Of a stretch of 64,000 nt of DNA, positions 46,940 through 58,399 are shown piece by piece (the stretch's first letter is position 1; every line of letters starts with the position of its first letter). Location of the stretch: NCBI GenBank assembly GCA_029721435.1, contig CM056573.1, positions 97,545,947 through 97,609,946 on the forward strand. The letters run 5' to 3'. The DNA is from Gymnothorax reevesii. Its lineage: Eukaryota > Chordata > Actinopteri > Anguilliformes > Muraenidae. Made by a program: the position numbers and the translations under genes. Under the pieces are notes generated by a model. The model did not search any database. It saw only the letters and a program-made list of their open reading frames with translations, and was not told where the DNA came from.

Positions 46940-47930
46940 AGCTGTCTAGGGATGCACACATACATCACTGTCACTCACCTGGACTCCTGCCTGGAGGAAA
47001 TAAAGGCTTGGATGAGTGAAAACTTCTTACAGCTGAACAGCTCCAAAACAGAAGCCATTCATATTGGCACCCCTCACCAGCTCCGTTCTTCTCACATTTC
47101 CTCTGTCTCTTTTCTCGGCCAAAACTTTTCCTCTCTCCTTCCGTGACTAATTTGGGAGTCAGGTTTGACCCCCATCTTAGCTTTAACGATCATATCAAAC
47201 ATATTTGCAAGACTTCCTTTTTTCACCTCCGTACTATCGCCAAACTCCGGCCATCTCTCTCTCGTCCTGCAGCGGAGAGGCTCGTCCATGCCTTTGTCTC
47301 CTCCAGGCTGGACTACTGTAATGCACTCCTCATCGGGATCCCGGGCAAGAGCCTACAAATATGTCCAAAACAGCGCTGCCCGGGTCCTGATGAGAGTGCG
47401 TAAACACGAGCACATCACCCCCATCCTGCGCACTCTGCACTGGCTCCCTGTTCACCTCCGCATCGAATTCAAAATCCTCCTTCACACCCATCACTGTCTG
47501 CACGGTGCAGCCCCTACCTACCTCACTGAACTCCTCAACCCATACACCTCAGACAGAACCCGGTCAGGCCAACTGCACCGTCTGCGCCCGCCCAGGACTC
47601 GGCTCAAGACCATGGTCGACAGGGCCTTCGAGGCTGCTGCTCCCCGCCTGTGGAACGCCCTCCCCGACCACCTCAGGGCTCCACTGTCGGTGGATGCTTT
47701 TAAAAAAGGACTCAAAACCTTCCTTTTTCAGATAGCCTATCCTGATTGATCTTATCTGTTTTTATCTGCTGACTGTTTTGCTCTGTTGCCTGTTGTTTTT
47801 ATTCTGCTATTGTTGCTTTTATTGTCATTGTTGCCTGTGCTGTGCACTTTGAGATTTGCAGTCAAATGTAAAGCGCGTTATAAATAAAATCTATTATTAT
47901 TATTATTATTATTATTAATTACCAGGTAGG
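46940..47930 (+). mobile_element. L2 (CR1-group) LINE, 3' end
   Basis: Translation gives CLEEIKAWMSENFLQLNSSK, then NLGVRFDPHLSFNDHIKHI, SRLDYCNALLIG, and after a frameshift NSAARVLMRVRKHEHITPIL, LHWLPVHLRIEFKILL and WNALPDHLRAPLSVDAFKKG. These are successive blocks of the L2 reverse-transcriptase C-terminus. The 3' tail has GCGCGTTATAAATAAAATC followed by (ATT)n, the typical L2 ending. It is 5'-truncated. Confidence 0.92.
46952..47749 (+). pseudogene. L2 reverse transcriptase, C-terminal part
   Basis: Two frames (46952-47403 and 47165-47749) carry the protein. Only the end of the reverse transcriptase and the C-terminal domain are left. The YxDD catalytic region is not in the window. Confidence 0.9.
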
Positions 47931-48554
47931 CACAAACTTGGATCGAACAAATCAACGTTAAGCCAATTAGAAGTTACACACAATTTAGAAAGAGGAAATA
48001 AAGTCATATCTGGAAAAATGGAGGCCAACCACGTGCCTGGGGAGAACTCAGATGCCATCTTTCCCTGCCTACCTAGATCCGCTACTTACGCACAGACCCA
48101 GGCACACGGAGAGAGCCGGGATGCGACTCTTCTGAATTAAAAGACTACGCAATGCCCTTCCGCACGCGGGTAGATTGAAATACGATTCTCCCCAATGGCT
48201 AGAATCTCTTTGTCTTAAGCCGAAACCACACCTTTGATCCAGGCAGGGAACGCCCCTGGGTTTGGGCCCTCCACCATTTGGAGTAATAAAACCATCTTGG
48301 ATAGAGAGGAGAGCGAAATCTGACCAATTGTCAGGAGTTTCCAAAAGGGAATGAACCATAATTTCAAGGGAAATGAAACATGCTCCATTCAACTCCTTGA
48401 ATTCCCCCGAGAATAACAAGACCAAACATGATAGCAATATGTACTAATATGATGCAGTTGTCATGAAAAAGCCTTAAGATGAATTATTATATAGTTTAAT
48501 TGGGTTATAAGTATATAAGTGATTTCTTCACAGGATATTGAACATATAAACATA

Positions 48555-48905
48555 TTATGCACTTTGATCCTTTGAACCTCCCCTCCCAGGGCGCAGTTCT
48601 AGGCTAGATCCCTTCCCACAGAGATCTTCGCCCAGGCTCCCCCAGTTTGAGAAATCTGCCTTCTGCTTCACGGTGTCTTCTTTTCAAAGCTCACTGATCA
48701 CAAAAGCACCACTCACCTACTAAACCATTCACTTTTGGTTTATGGTGGCCTTACTGTACATTGAGCCGAGCACGCTGGCCAACTTAAGTGACTTACTGCC
48801 ATACGCGACCCGACCGGCCAGTGACCCAGTCGATAGCGATCCCCGAATCCCATTGTGGTTACCAGCCACCTTGGTGGGAACAGACGGTCTGATGCAATGG
48901 ATATG
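48555..48905 (+). repeat. Unassigned repeat R, copy 1
   Basis: Matches 57257-57590 closely: CTTTGATCCTTTGAACCTCC, GGCTAGATCCCTT, GAGATCTTCGCCCAGGCTCC, GGTGTCTTCTTTTCAAAGC, CGACCGGCCAGTGACCCAGT and GCGATCCCCGAATCCCAT. No frame, and no terminal repeats recognised. Confidence 0.85.
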
Positions 48906-48969
48906 TAGTTCGCAGAAGTGGACTACAAACTGGACTATAAGCACAAAAGCATATAATGTTTGTCAATAA

Positions 48970-51900
48970 ACAACAAATTTGATGTGATCATTTGCCTCTG
49001 TATACCCCATCGGCCAATCTCGGAGCGAGGCCACTCATAAAACTAATGCGAGTTCGAGCAATGCCAGAAAGTGTCCAAAGGCCATTATAAATTCCCATAG
49101 GGATTTTCTTCCGACACCAGAAGCTAAGTAGCTGTGACATCATCACTTCAGTACTCTGTTGGATGAAAAAGCTAACTGACCCTTGACTTGATGAGTTCAT
49201 GTGTTGACCAAAAGATGTCGCCACTGCGCTTTCCAACTAAGCATGTTCACAGTCACTTACTACGCCAGCGTGACTGGAATTTGAAAACCTACTGAAAAAT
49301 TCAATGAATACATGAATAAATGAAGCTAAGCCTCGCAGGGGGGGCCTGCCAGGCCTGTAATACACATGAGGAAACCCTGACCTCTGAGATTCTCCAGAAA
49401 GATTGACTTCCCTGTCTGCAAGTGAATTTTATTGCACTGTCCACACTATCTGTCAATCCCAAAAGGGTTGAGATGGCTGCATCTATTCGGTAATGGAATG
49501 TGAACAAAGTCAAAGTAAATTTGGAGAGTTCAGAAAAAGCCTCTAAACGCCACCTCCATCAAAAATGAGAACAATGGTGAGTGAATGCTCTCCACACATT
49601 GTATAAATTAAATTAATCAAATAATTTAGCTTCAAAACCCGCTAAATATCACTCTCTTCCTGGTCTGGAATATCAATTTGTTGGCAAAAACCTCTAAACG
49701 CCAATTCCCTTTACCAGCAAAAGCCTCTGTGTTCCAAGAACCAATCAGAACACAATATGGAATCATGCGACTTTCAACTAGTTTCAACATGGTGGTATGC
49801 TGAAGAGCCGGCTATTTGTAAATAGTGTTTTGGTTATTGAGGTTAGTTTGAGATTCTGGTTGGAAATTGGAATCATTTTCTCAAAGCAACTGTATGTCTG
49901 TTTTTTTGTGTTTTTTAACATATATTTAGGCCTTTTGCCTTTATTCAGTACCTGCAGAGAAATGGAGTGGAACTCGCACATGACTGCAGGTCTCATCTGA
50001 AAATGGATCTGGAACATGGGTTTGGGTATGGATGTACCAACCCCCCCCCCTTAGAATTGTTGAATTTCTCATTGGTTGTGTGTGCTTTCATTATTTTCAG
50101 TGTTTCAAATTGTATCTTAAGTGATTTTGCAACTTATTACTATGTCTTGTCCATAGAGGTGGATTTAGTGGTTTTTGGGGAAAAAAAAAGGACCCGTGGA
50201 TTTAGCTGGTTTTGACACAAAAGAAAATCAATTTTTTTAAAAAAGGAATAAATTCACTAAATTGACATCTTTAAAAAGAAGTCATTTGATTCACTAACTA
50301 ATAACCTTATCATTGCCTTTAAAATAAAATTACTGAGCTTGAACATTGAAGCCTGATAAAAAATGCTAATATAAAAGGAAAGTAGTCGGATGGAAATTAG
50401 ATGGTATTGCGTCCGAACTCTTCATTTGCATATCTTCTGACTAAGCTTATTGATGGCTATAAAAATGTGGAGCCTTTAATGGAGATATCTCTGGAAGTGT
50501 ACAGATATTGGTCACAGGTTCAGTGTTTCTGTTCAGCATTGTAGGCCTTAGGTGTCTCTGGGGACTTGTTTAGATATTACCTTGTTAATTTGTTCAGTGA
50601 ATGAGGAAATGGCTGCTTTTGCTTTGTCTGGAATAGGCCCATGAGGATGTCTTGTTGGTTGACACAAAAGACACAACTGTTTTCAACATTACCCAGGGAA
50701 GAGGGATTTTTTTTATTCAGCTCATAATTCCCTGCTAAAATGCTTAATAATAATCTGTCTGACTTTCGAGATGTCTTCCGAACATATTTGGGGAATGTCC
50801 ACAGAAAGACATCAAAATTATTACTTCGTAGTCCAGAGTGAGAGGGAAGAGCAGTGTGGGGGTAAAAAGGTACTAAAAATAAAAATAATGGAGAAGGGGG
50901 TATTATGAGTACTTGTAACTGAGTCGCTAGTGTTAGTCAGACCATGCTTTTTAGAATTTTGTGTTCCCCTTGATGAAGTTCTTCAGAATTACTAGATTTA
51001 TGAGATCTACTCCTTCCTGATGGCTGGATTTAATTAAAGCCCCAACTTGTAAGAGTAATGCACTCTGGTTTCACACATCTGGAAATAGCAGAAAATCAGT
51101 AGTCCTGTTTTTCTCAATCAAAGCCTTGGGAGGCTCTGTTTTCGGCCCTTTCTTGCTATGCATTGGCTGAAGTAAAGTATGGACATTTGTCCCTGATACT
51201 TTTATCAATTTCTTTTGTCCCTGATACTTTTATGGATTTCTTTCCTTTTTTTTTTTTTTTTTTTACGTGTAGTCGCTTTCCTATCTAAAACACAGTGTTT
51301 CTTTTGCATTATTCAAGCTAACATTGCTTCATGGTTAACAGTGGCGCGGTTGAAATGTTCATAATTATCCATCGAAAAGTACCCCAAACACTATAATCCT
51401 CATAGATCTTCTCCCCCCCCCCCCCTTAAGTTGACTTTCAGTATTTACTCTGCGCATTTTGAAGTGGTTAAAGTGAACTATAAGAGCTTCGTAATTGCTT
51501 TTTCACATGCTTGACATGAGAAAACATGCTCCCTCCGGGAATTTGACTTTGTTTTGTATATTTGGCATTGATTCAAGCGAAAACCATTAAAATTGATTTC
51601 AGAGCAATGAGGTTTTTTTGATGTATGCAACAGTTGCAGACTGTACAGGTGAAGTCATTTTTAGATCAGAATTTTCCCCATGAAGTGTTTTCTTTTTTAA
51701 TCCCTGCAGGTGTGCAGATTAACAAGATGGGGGAAGGGCTACTTTTTCTGTACCTGTAGGGCAGGAGAAATTGAATCCAGAGATCTGGGTATTTTTTTGG
51801 TTATTTTGTGTTTCTTTTATTTGTATATGAATACATAAAAAGTGGTATTTTTTCACGAAAGTATGCAGTTTTGAAATTTTAATAACTCCATTTAATTTTT

Positions 51901-52657
51901 TTTTTTTTTTAAATGGAATGCTTTTAGAGGGAGTATATGTTGTCTGTCGGGTGTCCTGCTTTGGACCCATGTACAATTTGTTCAATTTAGCTGAAGCTTG
52001 GAATCTTTTCAGCCACAATTGAAGATGCGAGTGCAACAAGGTAGTTTAGTGCCAATTTTGAAAAAATGAGTTCGCATCACTGTTGAACACTAGAGGGCTC
52101 TCTGCACATTCCCTGAGCGTTTCGCAGTCTCAGAAAGTATAGAACATACACTATACTCTATGTTTTACCAACTGCTTCAAGGGGGTCAAGTCCACTGTTG
52201 ACATTTAAATGACAAAGTTGTGTCAAAAGGTGTATTTCCAGGAGAATACAGGCCATTTTATGAGAACCTCAATTTATGGGCCTCAAGTAGTGCCGAGACG
52301 TGGGATTCCAAATGGGGATGAGGAATCCGATTATGACAGTGATGTTGATGACTGAGTATGATTAAGTCTAGATTTTTCTATGCATACAGTATTCTCCCTC
52401 ACCATACAGAATGTATGGAGGTGAAAGCTTACTGATTTGTTTATGTATTTCATACTAACTATGCAGATAGTTTAGTAGACTAGTACTAGCGTCAAAGTGA
52501 AAAGACATGCCAGGATTTCATTACATGGACTTATCTCCTGTCTTGGATGAACAAAATGAAAAATCAATCAAAAGATGAATAAATTTATTGGTTTTGAGGC
52601 AAAGCTCTTATTGCCTTATTAATAAAGATGGTTCAAAAGAAATGGGTTCATCAATAA
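48970..52657. other. No gene recognised
   Basis: AT-rich sequence with homopolymer runs (T-run near 51250, C-run near 51413, T-run near 51899). No supported gene. Confidence 0.5.
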
Positions 52658-53094
52658 TTAAAGGGGACCTAACATGCTGATCCTTCTTTTAATACATATT
52701 AGTAATGTTATAATGTTGGTTGTCCATGCTCAACCTCTGAAAAATTTCCAAACATAAGATACAGAGATTTTGCCGTAATCCAAGAACGTGATTTCTTGAG
52801 CATTATTTCCTCTCTGAACAGCTCCTCCCGAGGTCTTCACGAGAATCTGGGTCAGGTTGTGCTGTCCATTTAGTACAGACCTAGCCAGAGCCAACCACTG
52901 CGCTGGACCTGCCCACACCGGAAACTATTCTAGCAGGGGCTAACAACGGCAGATCATATTATGCCTTAGTAGTGTCTACACTTTTGGAAATACAATAGAA
53001 GAACCGCAGATCATTTGAGGTACAATTTTGTCAGTATCTCTCCCAAAGCTACTTGTCCGTTTACTTTTGGAAGCGAAGAAAAACAAATATATTC

Positions 53095-53330
53095 CCAAAA
53101 GACGATGCCACCAGAAATCAGTGGGTAGCTTTTTTTGTTTGCTGGCAGCAAACAGCTATGGCCAAAGGGAACGTCAGCTGTTTGTGCTCAGCATTTCACC
53201 AAAGCCAGCTTTGTCAATAAAGGATAATTTGACACAGGAGAAGCGTTTCAGCTGCTTCTCAAACCTGAAGCAGTTGCATCGATCAAGCGCTCAGAGCCAC
53301 AAGCTGCAAGGAACCATATAACAGCAAATA
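53095..53330 (+). pseudogene. THAP-domain remnant inside the Kolobok-like element
   Basis: One frame gives DDATRNQWVAFFV and, after a frame change near 53180, VCAQHFTKASFVNKG, a stop, then FDTGEAFQLLLKPEAVASI. This is the second half of a THAP zinc-binding DNA-binding domain: the conserved Trp, the C-x2-H pair (CAQH), Phe, and an ‘AVxxI’ end like AVPTI. The first Cys pair is not clear. THAP domains head the transposase of several DNA transposon groups, including Kolobok. Broken by one frameshift and one stop. Confidence 0.7.
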
Positions 53331-53756
53331 ATGTACGTAAAGCTAATGTGTTACGGGTGGCTAGCAGGACCGCTAGCGATAGTTAGTACTAACAGCTGGC
53401 TTTAAATGCTGGCTTTGTAAAATATCTGAAGGTAAAGCCTGTATCACTCGTGACTGTCCGTGACTCACAGACACAGAAGCTGTAACTTGCTTTTACTGCA
53501 TAAGCCAATCTGACGTGATGGCCAGTTCATTGTGGCTGTAGCACTGCGGCTAACGTAGCCAAGTTACTGTTGCTAATGTGTGTGTCCTAAATATGCAAGA
53601 GTGATATCAGGGGAAATTCTACAGAAGGTGTGTGAACATAAACCTCATTTGAAGCTAACGTAAATTCTTGTTTGTAATTTGGATGCTTGGTACAACTGTT
53701 CACAGTAACAGAACTTGCTGTCTGTAAAACCTGTATTGCAAGGGTTTGTCTCTGTG

Positions 53757-55095
53757 GTTATGACCGCTTGGTTACCAGCAACTGTATGTTAGTTTGCGTG
53801 TCGTGCTAATTAAAAATGCTCCTGGTTAACTCATATGCAGTAATTCTGATCGGTATGCTTGTGTTACTTCGGTTAGCATCACAGTGGCAGTTTCATCATA
53901 ACTTTTCCCGATTGTAGCCACTACAGTTGGTGATCGCTTCACTTATCCATGACCGGGATCAGCCGGATACTTCACAAATGTCTGAGGAAGCTTTCTGGTG
54001 CTACCATGAAAGCAATGCGAAACGCAGAAGCTCTGCCGGTTTACAAATGATTTCTCTGCACTACCTTGACATAATTTCATCCCCCTTTAAAAATTGTTGT
54101 GGCTAATAAAAAGCCGAAAAAGGCGGAGATTAAATAGGTAATTCTTTCCTGTAGAAGTGATCAATTCGTTTGCTCTACAAAAGCAACTTGTCCACGCTAA
54201 CGGAACTTACGGTCTGTAAAACCTGTATTATGTTCATAACATAACCAAACTCTTCTCGAGCTGTCGCGAACTATCCATAAAGCTGCTTTCACATCAGACA
54301 CGAAACAAATTTTTCGCAGGACAGATTAGCCTACATTCAAAATCAATGCAAAGACGCGAATACACGTTCTGGGCTCATCAAGCCGCTTTCACACCGGAGG
54401 CAAAACAAATTTTATGCGCGACAGATTAGCTACATTCAAAGTCAATGCAAAGACACGAATACAGGCGTTATGGGTGCATTAAAGCTTTCACACCGGACGT
54501 GAAACAAATTTTTCGCGTGACAGATTACATTCAAAGTCATGACCGCTTATCAGCTACTGCATCTTAGTTTGTGTGCTCTGCAAATTATAAATGCTTCTGG
54601 TTAACTTAAATGCAGCAATTATGATCGGTAAGCTTGTATTACTTCAGTACGCATCATTGTGACATTTTCCTCATAAGGTTGCCTGATTGTAGCCACTACA
54701 GTTGAAGCTAAACGGAGAGGTGCTGTACGTGTCTGCCGAGTTGGGCTGCAGTTAGACCAGACGTAGATTTTGCAGAGCTTGCGGTGCGTTTTTGGGTGCT
54801 TATGAAACGATCGCTTTATTTATCCATGACCGGGGTAAGCCCGATACATCTCCAATGTTTGGTCAAGCTCTCCGATACGTCCGGTGAAAGCAATAGGGAA
54901 GCGCACAGGCTATGGTATAACAAACAAATTTTCTGCATTGCCATTGATTTGAATATTAAATTCTTTCCTGTAAGAGTGATCGATTTGCTAGCTCCGCATA
55001 AGCGACGGTTCATGCAGACGGAACTTATGGTCTGTAAAACCTGTATTATGTTCATGACATAACCAGAGCTCTTTCTAGCTCTCGCACGCTATCCA
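53757..55095 (+). repeat. Internal tandem duplication (two units of about 540-750 bases)
   Basis: Unit 1 about 53757-54275 and unit 2 about 54540-55095 share, in order, TATGACCGCTT or CATGACCGCTT, ATTGTAGCCACTACAGTTG, TATCCATGACCGGG, ATTCTTTCCTGTA, GTCTGTAAAACCTGTATTAT and a Cys-free AT-rich rest. They are clearly diverged, so the duplication is old. Confidence 0.8.
54281..54540 (+). repeat. Three tandem units of a MITE-like motif
   Basis: Units start at 54281, 54380 and 54481, each about 100 bases: GCTTTCACA(C/T)C..., AAACAAATTTTTCGC, ACAGATTA, CATTCAAA(G/A)TCAATGCAAA, GACACGAATACA. Related to the hairpin at 17963-18116. Confidence 0.85.
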
Positions 55096-56106
55096 TTATG
55101 CGCCCATTTTCCGCGAGGAAAAGCTGGTCATTCCGAAGCGATAAGTAAACCATTACCACGGGCAGTTTCCGAAAAGGCCGTTTAGCTTGGAGCTTTTGCC
55201 CCTCCCTCTTATACCAGCGCGGAAGCTGTTCGTTTCTCCACGCTAACAACACATGACAGCTATGCACATGAACCAGCCAGTCCTAATACACACCGTAGCA
55301 GTCCATAAGCTGTTAGTCCACTTTTAGCTGCTCCTCACTGTCCATGTTTCCCTCTTAATTCAGACCCACCAGATGTCTACGGTCTCCGGTCTACGCTTGG
55401 GCATGTCGACCCGTTCTACAAATGTGTCTATATTGGGTGGATTCTAGGTTCCCCTGCATCCTAGCTACGGAGTAGAAAAAACGCTGTACTCGCCAACTGT
55501 TGCCGTAGCAAACTGCAGTCGATAACAAATTCGTGCTTGAGCTGCCTGACTTTTGCACTGCGTCCTCCACTTTCGCCGATGTATTTATTAGAACCAGTTA
55601 ATTTCATTAGATTTATACACATGTACTGCGTTAGACTGCAGAATATGCCCGTCGATTCCTTCGGGAGGCGCGTCAGTTTCACTTTGGAGCCGGACCAGGA
55701 AAACTGCGTTCTGCTGCCTCGTCCTGCGGAGATCTGCACTCCACAGAGATGACCAGTCAGAAGAAAGTGGGCACACAGGGAGGGGGGGCCATAGCGGAAC
55801 AGCCACCCCAATTAGGCATTTTAGGCAGAGACTACTATGGACTACAAATGGGGTTTTTTGAGGATGGCAGTATGAGAGAAATAAGTACCCTTTTTTACTT
55901 TGCACGATCAGGAGTACTCTAGGGGAGTCAAAGACCAAAAATAAAAGCATATTAAGTCACCTTTAAGTCTGTGGCATTTTAAAAAAATCTTGGTTTTTGC
56001 CTTTTTTCTTAATTTCATTGAAATGGCACTTAACTCCCTTGTTGCACTCATGTCTTCAATTTTTATTATCCGAAAACAAAAATTGAATCAAGCTTATATG
56101 TTCTCG

Positions 56107-56315
56107 TTTTTATCCCCCGCCGCGTGTTTAGTGCGAAGCGGGGATATAGTATTCGGCTCTGTCCGTCCATCCCGAACATTGTCAGCGCGATATCTCAAGA
56201 AGGAGTCAACCTATTTCAATTCTTTTTGGTACCAACATTCCTTCTGGGAATGCGCAGACACCAGTCGGTTTTGGTGACGGCGGGGATATAGTCACTTTAG
56301 TGACAAACTCTTGTT
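56107..56315 (+). repeat. Hairpin-led repeat, related to the array at 43467
   Basis: Opens with ATCCCCCGCCGCG...GAAGCGGGGATATAG, then TCTGTCCGTCCATC, then GATATCTCAAGAAGG and TTCAATTCTTTTTGGTACCA, and closes with GGCGGGGATATAGT. Same order (hairpin, CCGTCC, ATATCTCAA, CAATTT/CAAATTTGGCAC) as the tandem array, so probably one broad repeat family. Confidence 0.6.
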
Positions 56316-56346
56316 TTTTTTTTTTGTTTTTTTTTTTTTTTTTTAA
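56305..56346 (+). repeat. Long T-rich run
   Basis: About 35 T bases broken by one G. Low-complexity. Confidence 0.95.
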
Positions 56347-57138
56347 TACTGGTTTTGATATTTCAAGCAAGGATCCTGTTTAAGTTTTCTGTTATGCATT
56401 TCATCTGATGGGATATTCAAGTACACAAAGTTTGATAAAGCTATTGCTTAACCCTTCTGTGGTGTCACGGTCCGAACGGACCCGTTTCAAGAATGTAAAA
56501 TGCAATTAATGCCATCTAGTTTTTTTTTTTATCGGAACAAAGCTTAGAGTATGTGCTCATGGCGGCTATTTAAACACAAAACACTAATGTTTGCCATATT
56601 AGCCAATTCTGAATTTCTTTTAGGAAAAAAGTTACATTGGTGGTGTTAGGCTCCAAACGGACCCGATATAGAAAAATGGCAATAGACATCAGTTTGCTTC
56701 ATAGAAATGCTATGGCTAGCTCTGTGGATCACGTGGCTGAATCAAGGTTTCATATTTAATTAGACATTTCAGGGTTCTCACTAGGTCATTTGAGCGTAGT
56801 GGCCCCCTACGCTGTGATTTGGGCCCCTACACTGTCTTTCAACCAGAGTAGGGGTGTTTTGACAGTACTAGCATACTAATACCAGCTTGTTGCTGGGAGT
56901 ATCAGAGAGAAAAGGAAAACAAAGCAATTAACACCTCTCAAAATGCATGAAAATGTGTTTCAGACGGATGTAAATTTCAAAATTTTCCAGGGGGGATGAC
57001 CCCAGACACCCCTACTAAGCTCACACCTTCGATGCCAGCTATGCGACGAGCACTATGCCAAGTTGTCCCTACACAGTGAAAAAATCGTGGAGAAAACCCT
57101 GTATTTCACTCACACACAGAGACACACATTCACGCCCA

Positions 57139-57165
57139 CATGCGCACACACACACACACACACAC
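57139..57165 (+). repeat. (CA)n microsatellite
   Basis: CACACA run of about 10 units, in a CA-rich stretch from 57108. Confidence 0.9.
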
Positions 57166-57256
57166 GGGAACATAGGCCTACAGTTCAGTACAGTGCACAC
57201 CATAATACAACATTCCCACAAAAACCCAGACATGCATTGATACATTGTATCATCTT

Positions 57257-57905
57257 CACTTTGATCCTTCGAACCTCCCAGTCCTAGGGCGTAGTTCCAG
57301 GCTAGATCCCTTTCCAGAGAGATCTTTGCCCAGGCTCCCCCAGGTTGAGAAACCTGCCTTCTGCTTCCCGGTGTCTTCTTTTCAAAGCCCACCCATCAGA
57401 AACACCACTAACCTACTGACGCATTCTCTTTTAGCTTGTGGTGGCCTGACTGTACATTAATCCGAGCGCAGCGGCCACCTCGTGGTCTTACTGCCATCTG
57501 CAACCCGACCGGCCGGTGACCCAGTCGATGGCGATCCCCGAATCCCATAGTGGTTACCGGCCATGCAGGTGGGATCCGAAGGTCTGATCCCTACCTCACT
57601 TTGCTATGGGAATAGAAAATTTTTCACCAGCCTCGCCTGTTCACAGAGGTAGTACTTTGCGTCCCTCAGCTTAGGTGAGGGCTGTCACCCATTTACCACG
57701 TGATTGATACCCACACACTTATATGCGACAACACGCCGACTAGACGGTACCGGGGCAGTATGTCAATTCATACTTCACTAGACACGGGGGCCTTCAGTCC
57801 TCTCCCCTGCGCTATACAGCATCTTTAACCCTCGGCACTTTGCAGTCCCGCCACTGCCTGATCCCCACCAGGCTGAGGGGGCCTAAACCCCTCCCTAATG
57901 GGGAA
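57257..57905 (+). repeat. Unassigned repeat R, copy 2 (longest)
   Basis: Shares the copy 1 sequence to about 57590 and continues to GGGGGCCTAAACCCCTCCCTAATGGGGA, a palindromic end also found in copy 3. Confidence 0.85.
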
Positions 57906-57975
57906 CAGCATAAGTGAATATAATCCTATTTTCGCGTGAAAAAATATATTGTGTCTTTGGGCCATACAAAATAAT

Positions 57976-58225
57976 GTTTGATCACTTCAATCCTTCAAAC
58001 CTCCCATTCCCAGGGCACAATTACAGGCTAGATCCCTTTCCACCGGGATCTTCGTCCGGGCTCCCCCAGGTTGAGAACTCTGCTTTCTACTTCCCGGTGT
58101 CTTCTTTTCAAAGCCCACCGATCACAGAACCACCACTCACCTACTGACGCATTCACTTTTGGTCCCGCCGCCTGTTCCACACGAGGTTAGGGGGGCCTCA
58201 TCCCCTCCCTAATGGGGACTGTGGT
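57976..58225 (+). repeat. Unassigned repeat R, copy 3 (internally deleted)
   Basis: Starts AATCCTTCAAACCTCCCATT and runs to CATTCACTTTTGG at about 58162. It then jumps to a short form of the same end (GGGGGGCCTCATCCCCTCCC...AATGGGGA). Confidence 0.82.
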
Positions 58226-58399
58226 TATGATGAGCTAATAAGTCACTAATGAAGTGTACAAAACAAAACTGGATGATAATCCTTATTTTTTTGGGGTAGT
58301 TGGTACTGTGTTACACTCCGGGTCTATTCGGACCCAGAGTTTTTGTTAACACCAAAGTAGGATAAATAAATAAGCACCGCACAAGGGTTAATGGAGTCA

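Larger units (their letters stand above)
52662..55962 (+). mobile_element. Kolobok/T2-like DNA transposon with a broken THAP domain
   Basis: TTAA flanks at 52658-52661 and 55963-55966. Ends AGGGGACCTAACATGCT and, inverted, AGGTGACTTAATATGCT match at 14 of 17. The left end with its target reads TTAAAGGGG, the TTAAAGGRR signature of T2/Kolobok. It holds a THAP-like exon near the left end, a large internal tandem duplication and a triplicated MITE-like motif. 3.3 kb, not autonomous. Confidence 0.8.
56452..58387. mobile_element. piggyBac-like non-autonomous element with TTAA ends
   Basis: TTAA at 56448-56451 and 58388-58391. Ends CCCTTCTGTGGTGTCACGGT and, inverted, CCCTTGTGCGGTG match at 11 of the first 13. 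Next to the ends lie GGTCCGAACGGACCCG and CGGGTCTATTCGGACCC, typical of fish piggyBac ends. It contains two copies of repeat R, a CA microsatellite and no transposase. Confidence 0.82.

Noticed and set aside
55461..55950. Overlapping minus-strand frames of 116 and 120 codons
   Set aside because: They lie at the right end of the Kolobok-like element and show no transposase motif.
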